Source of the DNA: Candidatus Auribacterota bacterium
GTDB lineage: Bacteria; Auribacterota; JAFGBW01
Direction: 5' to 3'
DNA: 7,118 nucleotides
Assembly: GCA_016932965.1 (NCBI GenBank)
Contig: JAFGBW010000115.1
Coordinates: 1 to 7,118 of the forward strand
Part shown: one piece after another, positions 1-6,248 of the stretch
Numbering within the stretch: position 1 is the first letter of the stretch
Layout of the letters: each line of letters opens with the position of its first letter
The notes under the pieces: model-generated
The model's database searches: none
Told to the model about the DNA's origin: nothing
The model's input: only the letters and a program-made list of their open reading frames with translations
Translations under genes and position numbers: made by a program

Positions 1-726
1 ACGATTTTTATTCTGATATCGAAAAACACTTCTTCCCTTCTTCCCACCATCGTGTCCCGCTGCCAGATCATTGAGTTTCATCCCGTGGATTTATCCCTCA
101 TGACCTCCTGGCTGGAAGAGCAAAATCATCTTCCGCTGCCCGCCTCCATCCTGGCAAGGCTGGCCAAAGGGTGCCCGGGCATGGTAAAGGGGGATCGTCT
201 TGGTCAGTTGATCGAGAACCGGGAGCTCATTTTTTCTATCATCGAGGACTGGAGTAAAAGGGGGAAACTGGCCCTGATCGAGGGGGCTGAAAGCATTGTT
301 TCTTTTTTGAACAGGGAGAAAAAGAAAAAAGAAAAAGAAATGGAAAAACAATTTAAAAAAGGCAAATCAGGTAAAAATAAGACACGCCAAGCCTCCACAG
401 AGGAAAGCGGGGAAACCTTTGATGAAACCATGGATTCTGAAGAGGTCAAAGCAGACATCGAGGGTAAATCAAGGGAAAGACTGGATGGTTTGCTGCAGAT
501 ATGCTGGGATTTTTTTAAGGATGCGGCTTTGCTCCAGATGGGTTTTTCTGCTGACAAACTCATTCATGCTGACCGTATCGACTTGATCCGGACAGCGGCT
601 GACAAGATCAATCACATAGAGCATCATATCCTTTTTCTCAATCAATTCCATAAACAGCTCCTGTTTTCTAACGTCAACCAGAAGCTTGCCCTGGAAATGC
701 TCTTTTTCAACCTGTTTCCGGTCTAA
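1..726 (+). CDS. holB: DNA polymerase III delta' subunit, 3' part (5' end outside window)
   Basis: This is the C-terminal 241 residues of the clamp-loader delta' subunit, which with delta and DnaX (tau/gamma) opens the beta sliding clamp and loads it on primed DNA in the cytoplasm. The frame is open from base 1 to the TAA at 724-726. The visible N-terminus reads FILIS then LLPTIVSRCQ, the sensor-1 strand and conserved SRC motif whose Arg serves as the arginine finger in clamp-loader AAA+ subunits. The GTG at 52 is the Val of this motif, not a start. The helical lid region follows (visible residues about 30-105), then an unusual charged linker (about 106-160; Lys-rich, then Glu/Asp-rich). The alpha-helical collar domain ends the protein, with the family-like NVNQKLALEMLFFNL near the C-terminus. 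The Walker-A-derived and zinc regions lie upstream of the window. It converges on tyrS. Family assignment is confident despite truncation. Confidence 0.9.
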   Translation, partial: TIFILISKNTSSLLPTIVSRCQIIEFHPVDLSLMTSWLEEQNHLPLPASILARLAKGCPGMVKGDRLGQLIENRELIFSIIEDWSKRGKLALIEGAESIVSFLNREKKKKEKEMEKQFKKGKSGKNKTRQASTEESGETFDETMDSEEVKADIEGKSRERLDGLLQICWDFFKDAALLQMGFSADKLIHADRIDLIRTAADKINHIEHHILFLNQFHKQLLFSNVNQKLALEMLFFNLFPV

Positions 727-778
727 ATGTTCAGGATAAGAATCATTTTTTTATTATATCACATAAAGCAATTGTTCC

Positions 779-887
779 CGCAGAGCCGCTGAGGCGCAGA
801 GGGAAGAGAAAGAATTTTTCACCACGGAGATTCATCATGCCTTTAAGGCATGATGACACACTCCGTGTTGTCCGTGTCCTCTGTGGT
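779..887. repeat. Intergenic GCAGAG / CACGGAG low-complexity repeat element
   Basis: The convergent gap between holB and tyrS holds two short-period arrays. The left one (780-803) is three 8-nt units: GCAGAGCC, GCTGAGGC, GCAGAGGG. The right one (861-887) is three 9-nt units: CTCCGTGTT, GTCCGTGTC, CTCTGTGGT. An inverted CACGGAG copy lies at 823-829, so the two CACGGAG-type arms face each other around an internal palindrome. Similar CGCAGAG and ACCACGGAG repeats are, from memory, widely dispersed in environmental bacterial genomes, often at gene ends. Their origin and function are not known to me. No coding potential is evident; the frame that opens at 837 is an antisense shadow of tyrS. Confidence 0.65.
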
Positions 888-897
888 AATATTTTTA
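821..897. terminator. Nested hairpin between convergent holB and tyrS, probable shared terminator
   Basis: A perfect 11-bp stem, TCATCATGCCT (832-842) with AGGCATGATGA (846-856), closes on a 3-nt TTA loop. It is enclosed by CACGGAG (823-829) with CTCCGTG (861-867), a further 7 bp. ACCACGGAG at 821-829 can instead pair with CTCTGTGGT at 879-887 through one G-T wobble. On the plus strand ATATTTTT follows at 890-897, so the larger fold has a short U tract for holB transcripts. On the minus strand only scattered T runs follow. Its position between convergent stop codons supports a transcription-ending role, but this is inferred. Confidence 0.5.
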
Positions 898-916
898 AAA
901 AAGAAGAACGATTATT

Positions 917-2101
917 TCATGACTTTCTGATTTCAAGCGAGACGAATTTCTTTTTCCCCACGTTCAACTGCACCGGTCCTTTTGAAAGATCGATGAGATG
1001 GTTCTTATCTTTGACCACTTCTTGGTTCACGCGGACAGCATTGCTCTGCAGATACTGGAAGGCTTCACGGTTTGATTGGGCGAAGCCGCTTATGGAGATG
1101 GCTTTCATGATCCCTAATTTTCCGTTTTCACAATCAACAGAGGGAACCTCTATGATGTCCACGCTGTGAAGGTTGGCTCCGGGGTGATAGATGCCGGTGA
1201 TCTCTTCAATCAGACGGTTTTTATATTTTAAAATTATGTCTGTAGCAGGCTTTCCGGAAAGCTCTTTTTCAATTTGTTTCACTTCCTCTTCAGGAACAGG
1301 AGTCAAAAGCTGAAAATAGGGAACGATGTTGATGTCCGGCATATTCAGCAGTTTTTGCGCCATCACTTTGGGCGATTCGCTGACGCCGATGTAATTACCG
1401 AGCGATTTGGACATTTTCTGGACACCGTCGGTCCCGACCAGGACCGGCATCAAAAGAGCGCACTGCGGATTTTGGCCGTATTCCTTCTGAAGCTCTCTGC
1501 CGAGCGCGATGTTGAAAAGCTGGTCCGTGCCTCCCAGCTCAATGTCCGATTTGAGAAAAATGGAGTCATAGGCCTGGAGAAAGGGATAAATGAATTCATG
1601 CATCCGGATACTGGAAGTCTCCCGGAATCTTTCCTTGAATGTATTGTGCTCCAAAATTTTCGATAACGTGGCATGGCTGAGGAGTTTGATCACCTCTTTC
1701 AGGGACAGAGAATCCAGCCATTCGCGGTTGTCCACGATACGGAGCCGTTCCTTTGTCAGGATTTTTTCCACTTGCTGAAGATAAGTATCCGCGTTTTTTT
1801 TGATTTCCGTGTCATCCAGGGCAGGCCGGGTCTTGGATTTTCCGGAAGGATCGCCGATGCGGGAGGTGAAACCACCGATGATGAGCACGGCCTGGTGTCC
1901 CAAATCCTGAAACTGGCGCAGTTTTCGCAATACCACCGTGTGCCCCAAGTGAATATCCGGAGCAGTGGGGTCCACGCCCAATTTCACAATAAGAGGCCGT
2001 TTTTCTTTTTCAGATGATAGAATTCTGGCTTTTAAATCTTCCGGGGTAAGGACCGTTTCCACTCCCCACATCAATTGCCGGTATGGTTCATTGGTATTCA
2101 A
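917..2101 (-). CDS. tyrS: Tyrosyl-tRNA synthetase, KMSKS-type
   Basis: This cytoplasmic class I synthetase activates tyrosine with ATP and charges tRNA-Tyr. The 394-residue protein is close to full family length. Residues 35-54 form the first Rossmann strand with LGVDPTAPDIHLGH, the HIGH signature being HLGH at 51-54. IGDPSGKS lies at 82-89, YPFLQAYD at 172-179, and the tyrosine-site motif GGTDQLFN at 190-197. The second signature is a canonical KMSKS at 229-233, which places it with the TyrZ/type-2 group and not the KFGKT group of E. coli TyrS. Residues about 330-394 look like the C-terminal S4 RNA-binding domain. The start is TTG at 2101-2099: an in-frame TAA lies five codons upstream, AAGGAA sits 7 nt before it, and the next Met is residue 11. 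It is transcribed divergently from the 2322 gene and converges on holB. No T-box-like leader is visible. Confidence 0.97.
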   Translation of the reverse strand: MNTNEPYRQLMWGVETVLTPEDLKARILSSEKEKRPLIVKLGVDPTAPDIHLGHTVVLRKLRQFQDLGHQAVLIIGGFTSRIGDPSGKSKTRPALDDTEIKKNADTYLQQVEKILTKERLRIVDNREWLDSLSLKEVIKLLSHATLSKILEHNTFKERFRETSSIRMHEFIYPFLQAYDSIFLKSDIELGGTDQLFNIALGRELQKEYGQNPQCALLMPVLVGTDGVQKMSKSLGNYIGVSESPKVMAQKLLNMPDINIVPYFQLLTPVPEEEVKQIEKELSGKPATDIILKYKNRLIEEITGIYHPGANLHSVDIIEVPSVDCENGKLGIMKAISISGFAQSNREAFQYLQSNAVRVNQEVVKDKNHLIDLSKGPVQLNVGKKKFVSLEIRKS

Positions 2102-2108
2102 ATTGGGA

Positions 2109-2114
2109 TTCCTT
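2109..2114 (-). promoter_or_regulatory. Ribosome binding site for tyrS (supports the TTG start)
   Basis: On the minus strand AAGGAA lies 7 nt upstream of the TTG at 2101-2099. It overlaps the in-frame TAA that bounds the reading frame, so TTG is the only credible initiator upstream of the conserved domain. Confidence 0.75.
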
Positions 2115-2141
2115 TAAATCAGGATATCATGAAACCAGATT

Positions 2142-2171
2142 CGTATAACAAAATCAGAGGGTCTACTTCAA
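2142..2171 (-). promoter_or_regulatory. Candidate sigma-70 promoter for tyrS
   Basis: On the minus strand TTGAAG (2171-2166) and TATACG (2147-2142) are separated by 18 nt; each matches four of six consensus positions. Transcription would start near 2135, giving a leader of about 35 nt, too short for a T-box or other large riboswitch. The call rests on consensus matching alone. Confidence 0.35.
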
Positions 2172-2187
2172 TATTTCTTTCCATGAA

Positions 2188-2216
2188 TTGGAATTAAATA
2201 TACCCTCAGATAAATT
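2188..2216 (+). promoter_or_regulatory. Weak candidate promoter for the 2322 membrane-protein gene
   Basis: TTGGAA (2188-2193) and TAAATT (2211-2216) are spaced by 17 nt, each a four-of-six match. A start near 2223 would leave a leader of about 100 nt. The match is no better than expected in AT-rich spacer DNA, so confidence is low. Confidence 0.22.
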
Positions 2217-2310
2217 TTTCTGGATTTATTTCCGCTGATACCTATCTTATGAATATCTGCTTTATGACGGCTATGCCTGGGATGGGACGGATGATCAAAT
2301 GAATTGTTTT

Positions 2311-2314
2311 GAGG
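2311..2314 (+). promoter_or_regulatory. Ribosome binding site for the 2322 gene (supports the TTG start)
   Basis: GAGG followed by T stands 7 nt before the TTG at 2322. The same bases overlap an in-frame TGA (2310-2312), so TTG is the first possible initiator of the frame. It leads directly into a Lys-Lys then hydrophobic N-terminus typical of an inner-membrane protein. Confidence 0.65.
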
Positions 2315-2321
2315 TTCTCTC

Positions 2322-5312
2322 TTGAAAAAAGAAGGTCTTTGCATTTTGCTGGTTTCAGCGATTGTGTCCGGGATTTTTCTCCTGCCGCTTTTCCCTTATT
2401 TTTTTAGGGGGATTCCCTATACGCATCACCCTGAAAAGGGCTTTGAAAGAGTCCATAATATTGAAGGGGATCATCTTCAGTTCTTATATCACCTGGCCCT
2501 GTTTGAAAAAGCCCTGGAGAAAAAAATCCCATTCTGGTCGGACGGATATCAGTTTTCAACTCCATGGCAGGCCAAACCCCTTATCCTTTATTTCCCCCCC
2601 CAGGGGGTCCTTTTTTTTCTTTTCTCTTTTATAGGATATGCCGGAGCCTATAATCTGCTTATACTGCTTTCATTTTTCATCTCCATCTTTGGAATGTATT
2701 ATTATCTCCGGACCCTGGAATTGAGGCCCTTTCCTTCTTTTGTCGGCGCCTTTGTTTACACTTTTTTCCCTTATCGTATCGCTTCCCTCTTTGGGGGGCA
2801 TCCGGCAGGCATGATGTCCGCTTACTTCCCCCTCCTTTTGTTTTTTCTTGAAAAAAATTTCCGGACGCGGAAATCCTGGTTTGCGTTTGGAGCAGGGACG
2901 GTTCTTCTTTTTTTTGCCTGGTCCGAACCCCATTACCTGTATTATTCGTTTCTGTTTATTCCGGCCTACGCGATTTTTTTTCTCTTGAAGAGCCGTTTTA
3001 CTCATGATATCGCCTGGTTTTCTTTTATCAAGGAGTGCGGGGGCATTCCATTTCATTTTGACAGGACTCGTCAATTAAGGCATGTCAATTCTATTTTTGC
3101 TTTGGGGTCCTTTCTTTTTTTATATCTTCTGCGCAGGGAAGGAGTGAATGCTCTTAATCTGGCAATGGCCTTTTTCAGCACGATCGCTGTTTATTATGGA
3201 ATCCTCTGTCTGACGATCCTGGTGTGCCGGCTCAGCAGACAAAAAGACACATCCTATGAATCGGAGCGGATCTCCGGCCGTTTATACTGGTTTAATTTGT
3301 TTTATCTTTATTGGATTCAGACCATTTGCGATGTTCCTCATCTGGGAGGTTTGATTGCTCTATTGTTCATCGCGGGTTATTTCATGCCCTTCGTTAAAAA
3401 TGGCGTCCTGTCAATATGGCCGATCGTAGTACCAGCGCTGCCAGGCTGGGTCAGGAAACAGGTCCGCCAGGGCCGGGAAACGCTGTTGTTCATCTGGCCC
3501 CTATTGTTATTCATGGCCCTTTCCGCTCACCAGGGATTGCGGATGAAAAAACATTCCATCAAGGATACATTTCTTGAGAAGGGGCGAAAGATAGAAGAGA
3601 TCAGCCTGTTTTCTCCGCATCTGTCCGACATAGTCCGCCCTCATCAGAGAGGCGCCAGATATGTGTATCCGGGCATGGTGCCCCTGGCCTTGGTTATGAT
3701 CTTCTTTTTTCTTTGGGTCAGAACGGTTTCCTGGAAAAGACTCTCCCCGCACAGCGACGGGTATCATGTATTTTTTCTGCTGATGTTTGTCTTCACATAT
3801 CTTTTATGTTTCGGCCCTCATTTAAGCATGCCCCCGCTTTTTTCATTATGCAGAAGCTGCATTCCTTTTTTTGATTTCATCCGGAGTCCTATCAAGATCA
3901 TTGTTTTGGCTTCTTTGGCTTTTGCGTTTTTGACGTCTTATTATTTCGACCGGTTCCTGAATATCAAAAAGGTCCAATGGTTTGTTTTTCTGCTGATAGC
4001 CGGTGAGTACTATTTGATCCAGCAGATGGGGATTTGTGTTCTGGATAACCGTAACGCCGTCTTATCCCGGCTGGAAGCAGGGAATAAATCAGAAAAAGTT
4101 CTGTATCTGCCGCTTTGGCCCGGAGACAGCAGCTGGTCGTCGTTGTATCAATATTATTCTCTGGTGACTGACCGGTTCATGATCAACGGTTATCAGCCTT
4201 TGGTGCCCAGGGATTACGTAATAAACGTGGCAGAACCGCTTTATTCACTGAATCTTGGGAAGGTCACGTTTGATGATTGGAACCGCCTTCGCAGTTTGGG
4301 GGTGGACGAGATCGTTTTCCATAAGGAAGCTTTTCCCAGGAAAGTGAGCCCTTTTCCCCAGCGGTTTTCCCTGTTGAATTTAAAAGCGTCCGGGTATCTC
4401 GAATTCCGCGAAGAAGAGGACCCCTTGTATTTATTCACCGTGAGAAAACATCTTGCTTCGCCGCGTCCATCCATACCGTCTTTGTCTTCTCCGTGGGGGA
4501 CAGTGGAAGAAGGGGAGAGATTCAGGCATCGTTCAACTCCTTCCTGTACCATCGTCAGGGAAAAATCCTGTTCCCTTGGGAAAGCCCTGTCTTTGACAGG
4601 AAGCAATGAGATTTTGATTTACAGCGACCGGTTTTATCCCAACGGCCGCTTTAAAGGCTTCATCAGGCTTCAATGGATTTCCCCTCAGACAGGGACAGTC
4701 CGGTTCGGGGTATTTGGTCCAAGAGGGAAAAAGATCAGGATGATGCGCTTCCGGCTGCAGCCCAGAAAGGGATTTTGTTTTTTCCCGGTCAATTTTAAGG
4801 TCAGTGAGCCGGATCGTTACCGTTTTATGTTAAAGAAAGAAGACAAAGGGACTTTGTTGTTCGACTATATTTATTTGATTTTTTCCGGTCAAAAAGACCC
4901 TAAAACGGAGATCCTTCCCTCTGATGGAATTTACACAGGACAGTTGAAAGACGACGAGCACGATGGTCCTGTTGTTCACGTGGATGAAAGATATCCGCCG
5001 GGTCCGGCTGTTTTTGCAGCCAACCGGCTCTATGCGAAGGGGGCATATCAGGCGCGTTTTTTAATGAAAGGCGAATTCCCCGATAAAACAGGAACGCCCA
5101 TGGTCACGCTGCAGGTGACGGATGCCTGGGGAGTGAAGGTATTTGCGGAAAAAAAATTATTTCCTGATGATTTCAACCGGAAAGACTGGACATCCTTTTT
5201 TCTTCCTTTTTCCATCACGGAGGATGCTGTTTTGAATTTTCATGTCCGCTATGAAGGCAGGGGCGAATTGCAGGTGAAGAAAATAGTCATCGAATCCGCT
5301 AATGAAAACTAG
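2322..5312 (+). CDS. Large polytopic membrane protein, GT-C glycosyltransferase-like, with C-terminal beta-rich extension
   Basis: The protein has 996 residues. Residues 1-570 are strongly hydrophobic, with roughly 13-16 membrane segments (for example 5-22, 107-127, 163-176, 188-222, 255-303, 340-357, 451-467, 481-498, 525-541, 552-568). The layout recalls GT-C/YfhO-like proteins: an acidic first extracytoplasmic loop (EGDHLQFLYHLALF, 48-61), FPYRIASLFGGHPAGMMSAY with PLLLF (149-174), SEPHYLYY (201-208), SLFSPHLSDIVRP (428-440) and FFDFIRSPIK (516-525). Such proteins generally move sugars from polyprenyl-phosphate donors on the outer membrane face. Residues 575-710 look like a soluble segment; about 755-860 and 861-996 look like two beta-sandwich, carbohydrate-binding-like modules. 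Activity and substrate are unknown, and a non-enzymatic role is possible. It stands alone, with no sugar-pathway genes nearby. The coding sequence has C8 and several T8 tracts. The GT-C-like call is by pattern, not by search. Confidence 0.7.
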   Translation: MKKEGLCILLVSAIVSGIFLLPLFPYFFRGIPYTHHPEKGFERVHNIEGDHLQFLYHLALFEKALEKKIPFWSDGYQFSTPWQAKPLILYFPPQGVLFFLFSFIGYAGAYNLLILLSFFISIFGMYYYLRTLELRPFPSFVGAFVYTFFPYRIASLFGGHPAGMMSAYFPLLLFFLEKNFRTRKSWFAFGAGTVLLFFAWSEPHYLYYSFLFIPAYAIFFLLKSRFTHDIAWFSFIKECGGIPFHFDRTRQLRHVNSIFALGSFLFLYLLRREGVNALNLAMAFFSTIAVYYGILCLTILVCRLSRQKDTSYESERISGRLYWFNLFYLYWIQTICDVPHLGGLIALLFIAGYFMPFVKNGVLSIWPIVVPALPGWVRKQVRQGRETLLFIWPLLLFMALSAHQGLRMKKHSIKDTFLEKGRKIEEISLFSPHLSDIVRPHQRGARYVYPGMVPLALVMIFFFLWVRTVSWKRLSPHSDGYHVFFLLMFVFTYLLCFGPHLSMPPLFSLCRSCIPFFDFIRSPIKIIVLASLAFAFLTSYYFDRFLNIKKVQWFVFLLIAGEYYLIQQMGICVLDNRNAVLSRLEAGNKSEKVLYLPLWPGDSSWSSLYQYYSLVTDRFMINGYQPLVPRDYVINVAEPLYSLNLGKVTFDDWNRLRSLGVDEIVFHKEAFPRKVSPFPQRFSLLNLKASGYLEFREEEDPLYLFTVRKHLASPRPSIPSLSSPWGTVEEGERFRHRSTPSCTIVREKSCSLGKALSLTGSNEILIYSDRFYPNGRFKGFIRLQWISPQTGTVRFGVFGPRGKKIRMMRFRLQPRKGFCFFPVNFKVSEPDRYRFMLKKEDKGTLLFDYIYLIFSGQKDPKTEILPSDGIYTGQLKDDEHDGPVVHVDERYPPGPAVFAANRLYAKGAYQARFLMKGEFPDKTGTPMVTLQVTDAWGVKVFAEKKLFPDDFNRKDWTSFFLPFSITEDAVLNFHVRYEGRGELQVKKIVIESANEN

Positions 5313-5317
5313 ACTCA

Positions 5318-5339
5318 AATTTATCCCGCGGGACAAATT
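5318..5339. other. Near-perfect 22-bp palindrome after the GT-C-like gene
   Basis: AATTTATCC CGCG GGACAAATT is symmetrical at 10 of 11 base pairs; the sole mismatch is A5323 with C5334. It starts 5 nt after the TAG of the membrane-protein gene, inside an 88-bp gap between convergent genes. As RNA it could fold into a stem around a CGCG loop and end transcripts from both sides. No U tract follows beyond the stem, so a protein-binding site is an alternative. Confidence 0.45.
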
Positions 5340-5400
5340 CTAAACTGATACTGTGTTTCGTAATCGTAAACAGGAAGGAACGCCTGAAGACAGAACGGGG

Positions 5401-5709
5401 CTATTCGAGCCGGATATGGATTGATTTCAAAAAGTCCACATCGTTTTTAGACCACAACTCTTCGGCTTCCTGCGAGGCGGCCTGTTGCGCAAACATCTGC
5501 TGCATCATTTTCATATCCAGATTTTTCAGAAAATCCGGCGGATTGTTTTTATCAGCCAAAATGGAAAAAACGCACATTTGAAAGTCTGAGTCTTCCGCAT
5601 CAATTAATTTTTTCAGCTCCTGAAATTCTTTGGATTCAGTGATAGCTTTGGTCAGAATCTGCTGCAGTTTCGCGATATAGAATTCAATCTCTTTTTTATC
5701 ATCGTCCAT
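5401..5709 (-). CDS. Small helical protein of unknown function
   Basis: The 102-residue protein is not recognised. It is highly charged, with no signal peptide, membrane segment or cysteine cluster (a single Cys at 46), and is probably cytoplasmic. Predicted helices span about 4-37 (Lys/Glu-rich, heptad-like), 42-52, 57-85 (Met/Gln-rich, KMMQQMFAQQAAS at 67-79) and 88-98. An NNPP turn at 55-58 separates the halves. Evidence that it is real: an ATG at 5709 preceded by AAGGA 9 nt upstream, a well-formed promoter further upstream, a TAG stop, and no frame of comparable quality on the other strand. It converges with the membrane-protein gene and lies downstream of the tRNA pair on the same strand. 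It could be a lineage-specific regulator or adaptor, but nothing in the sequence shows which. Confidence 0.75.
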   Translation of the reverse strand: MDDDKKEIEFYIAKLQQILTKAITESKEFQELKKLIDAEDSDFQMCVFSILADKNNPPDFLKNLDMKMMQQMFAQQAASQEAEELWSKNDVDFLKSIHIRLE

Positions 5710-5748
5710 GGAGAAAGGTCCTTATCTAGCTTTAAAGCGGCTAATAAA

Positions 5749-5777
5749 CTTATATCTTTATTAAGGTTAAAAATCAA
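5749..5777 (-). promoter_or_regulatory. Sigma-70-like promoter for the 102-aa gene
   Basis: On the minus strand TTGATT (5777-5772) and TATAAG (5754-5749) are separated by exactly 17 nt. The -10 matches five and the -35 four of six consensus positions. The start would lie near 5742, leaving a leader of about 33 nt that carries AAGGA. This is the best promoter in the window and implies the small gene is transcribed independently of the tRNAs. Confidence 0.6.
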
Positions 5778-5838
5778 GTTTTTTTGAATAAATCCGGATG
5801 ACCCATATAGCCTTTTTGCGGGGGATATTTTCGCGGGT

Positions 5839-5879
5839 TCCTGCCTGGACCATGCCGGCAGGATACTCCTGCAGGCATG
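5839..5879 (-). terminator. Strong stem-loop after tRNA-Asp, with an alternative pairing partner
   Basis: Bases 5851-5863 pair with 5867-5879 around a 3-nt loop (GTA on the minus strand): 13 positions with one internal mismatch (C5856 opposite A5873 region of the stem). The fold begins 10 nt beyond the 3' end of the tRNA-Asp gene. A third copy of the arm, TCCTGCC at 5839-5845, can pair with GGCAGGA at 5857-5863, so two stem-loops exclude each other. No U tract follows directly on the minus strand, so it is not a classical intrinsic terminator. It may block exonucleases or guide tRNA 3'-end processing. The stem is seen; the role is inferred. Confidence 0.5.
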
Positions 5880-5888
5880 TATAAGAAA

Positions 5889-5963
5889 CGGGAGCGACGG
5901 GAGTTGAACCCGCGACTTCCAGCGTGACAGGCTGGCGCTCTAACCAGGCTGAGCTACACCCCC
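5889..5963 (-). tRNA. tRNA-Asp (anticodon GTC)
   Basis: A full cloverleaf is visible. The acceptor GGGGGTG pairs with CGCTCCC (wobbles at pairs 4-69 and 6-67). The D arm is GCTC/GAGC with a GG-containing loop. The anticodon arm is CCAGC, CTGTCAC, GCTGG, with GTC at 5928-5926. The T arm is GCGGG, TTCAACT, CCCGT. The discriminator is G73, as expected for Asp. CCA is not encoded, so it must be added enzymatically. It lies 21 nt downstream of tRNA-Val and is probably co-transcribed with it. Confidence 0.97.
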
Positions 5964-5984
5964 GGACAAAGCTATTTAGATACA

Positions 5985-6056
5985 TGGGCGGTACAGGGTT
6001 CGAACCTGTGACACCTTGGGTGTAAACCAAGTGCTCTTCCACTGAGCTAACCACCC
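5985..6056 (-). tRNA. tRNA-Val (anticodon TAC)
   Basis: A full cloverleaf is visible. The acceptor GGGTGGT pairs with ACCGCCC (one T-G wobble). The D arm is GCTC, AGTGGAA, GAGC. The anticodon arm is CTTGG, TTTACAC, CCAAG, with TAC at 6024-6022. The T arm is ACAGG, TTCGAAC, CCTGT. The discriminator is A73. CCA is not encoded. It is the first gene of the Val-Asp pair. Confidence 0.97.
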
Positions 6057-6086
6057 TTTTCTCTATGCCCATTTTGGGCTCCGTTG

Positions 6087-6116
6087 TTTGTAATCCAGTA
6101 ATGAAAGGGTCGTCAA
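6087..6116 (-). promoter_or_regulatory. Candidate promoter of the tRNA-Val/tRNA-Asp unit
   Basis: On the minus strand TTGACG (6116-6111, five of six) and TACAAA (6092-6087, four of six) are spaced by 18 nt. Transcription would begin near 6080. The short leader would contain a 5-bp hairpin (6067-6079, GCCCA/TGGGC) just before the mature tRNA-Val 5' end. It lies back to back with the Hpt operon's upstream region. Confidence 0.45.
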
Positions 6117-6236
6117 TATAAAAATATCATCTTTATTTATATTTGTGATTCGGTTATGCTGACTTATTCAATCGTATTATCAAGTATACTGGTCAGACGA
6201 GGTGTTTTTTCTGCTGTTGAGGCCGTTTATATCAAT

Positions 6237-6240
6237 AGGA
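6237..6240 (+). promoter_or_regulatory. Ribosome binding site choosing the Hpt gene start
   Basis: AGGA ends 8 nt before the ATG at 6249. The frame is open further upstream to an ATG at 6156, but that codon has no Shine-Dalgarno sequence. The intervening 31 residues also do not resemble the Hpt family, so 6249 is preferred. Confidence 0.7.
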
Positions 6241-6248
6241 CGAAGAAT

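Noticed and set aside
52-54. GTG at 52 as a gene start
   Set aside because: The frame is open to base 1 and the residues before it (FILIS, LLPTI) are conserved delta' sequence leading into the SRC motif. The GTG is internal.
2249-2302. A 17-codon Met-rich mini-ORF (five Met after the initiator region) upstream of the membrane-protein gene
   Set aside because: It has no Shine-Dalgarno sequence, no following attenuator hairpin, and such short frames are common by chance. A Met-rich leader peptide is not supported.
2102-2321. A T-box or riboswitch in front of tyrS
   Set aside because: The likely tyrS leader is only about 35 nt, and no T-box sequence or specifier-like stem is visible in the spacer.
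5889-5963. tRNA-Asp as an integration (att) site for a mobile element
   Set aside because: I found no second copy of the tRNA 3' end in the window and no integrase or phage gene nearby.
5767-6072. A 101-codon minus-strand open frame across the tRNA pair
   Set aside because: Its translation (for example SSVEEHLVYTQGVTGSNPV and GCSSAWLERQPVTLEVAGS) is the familiar artefact of translating bacterial tRNA genes. Both cloverleaves are complete, so it is not a protein.
6156-6248. A longer Hpt protein starting at 6156
   Set aside because: The ATG at 6156 has no ribosome binding site and the extra 31 residues do not fit the Hpt family. The ATG at 6249 has AGGA at proper spacing.
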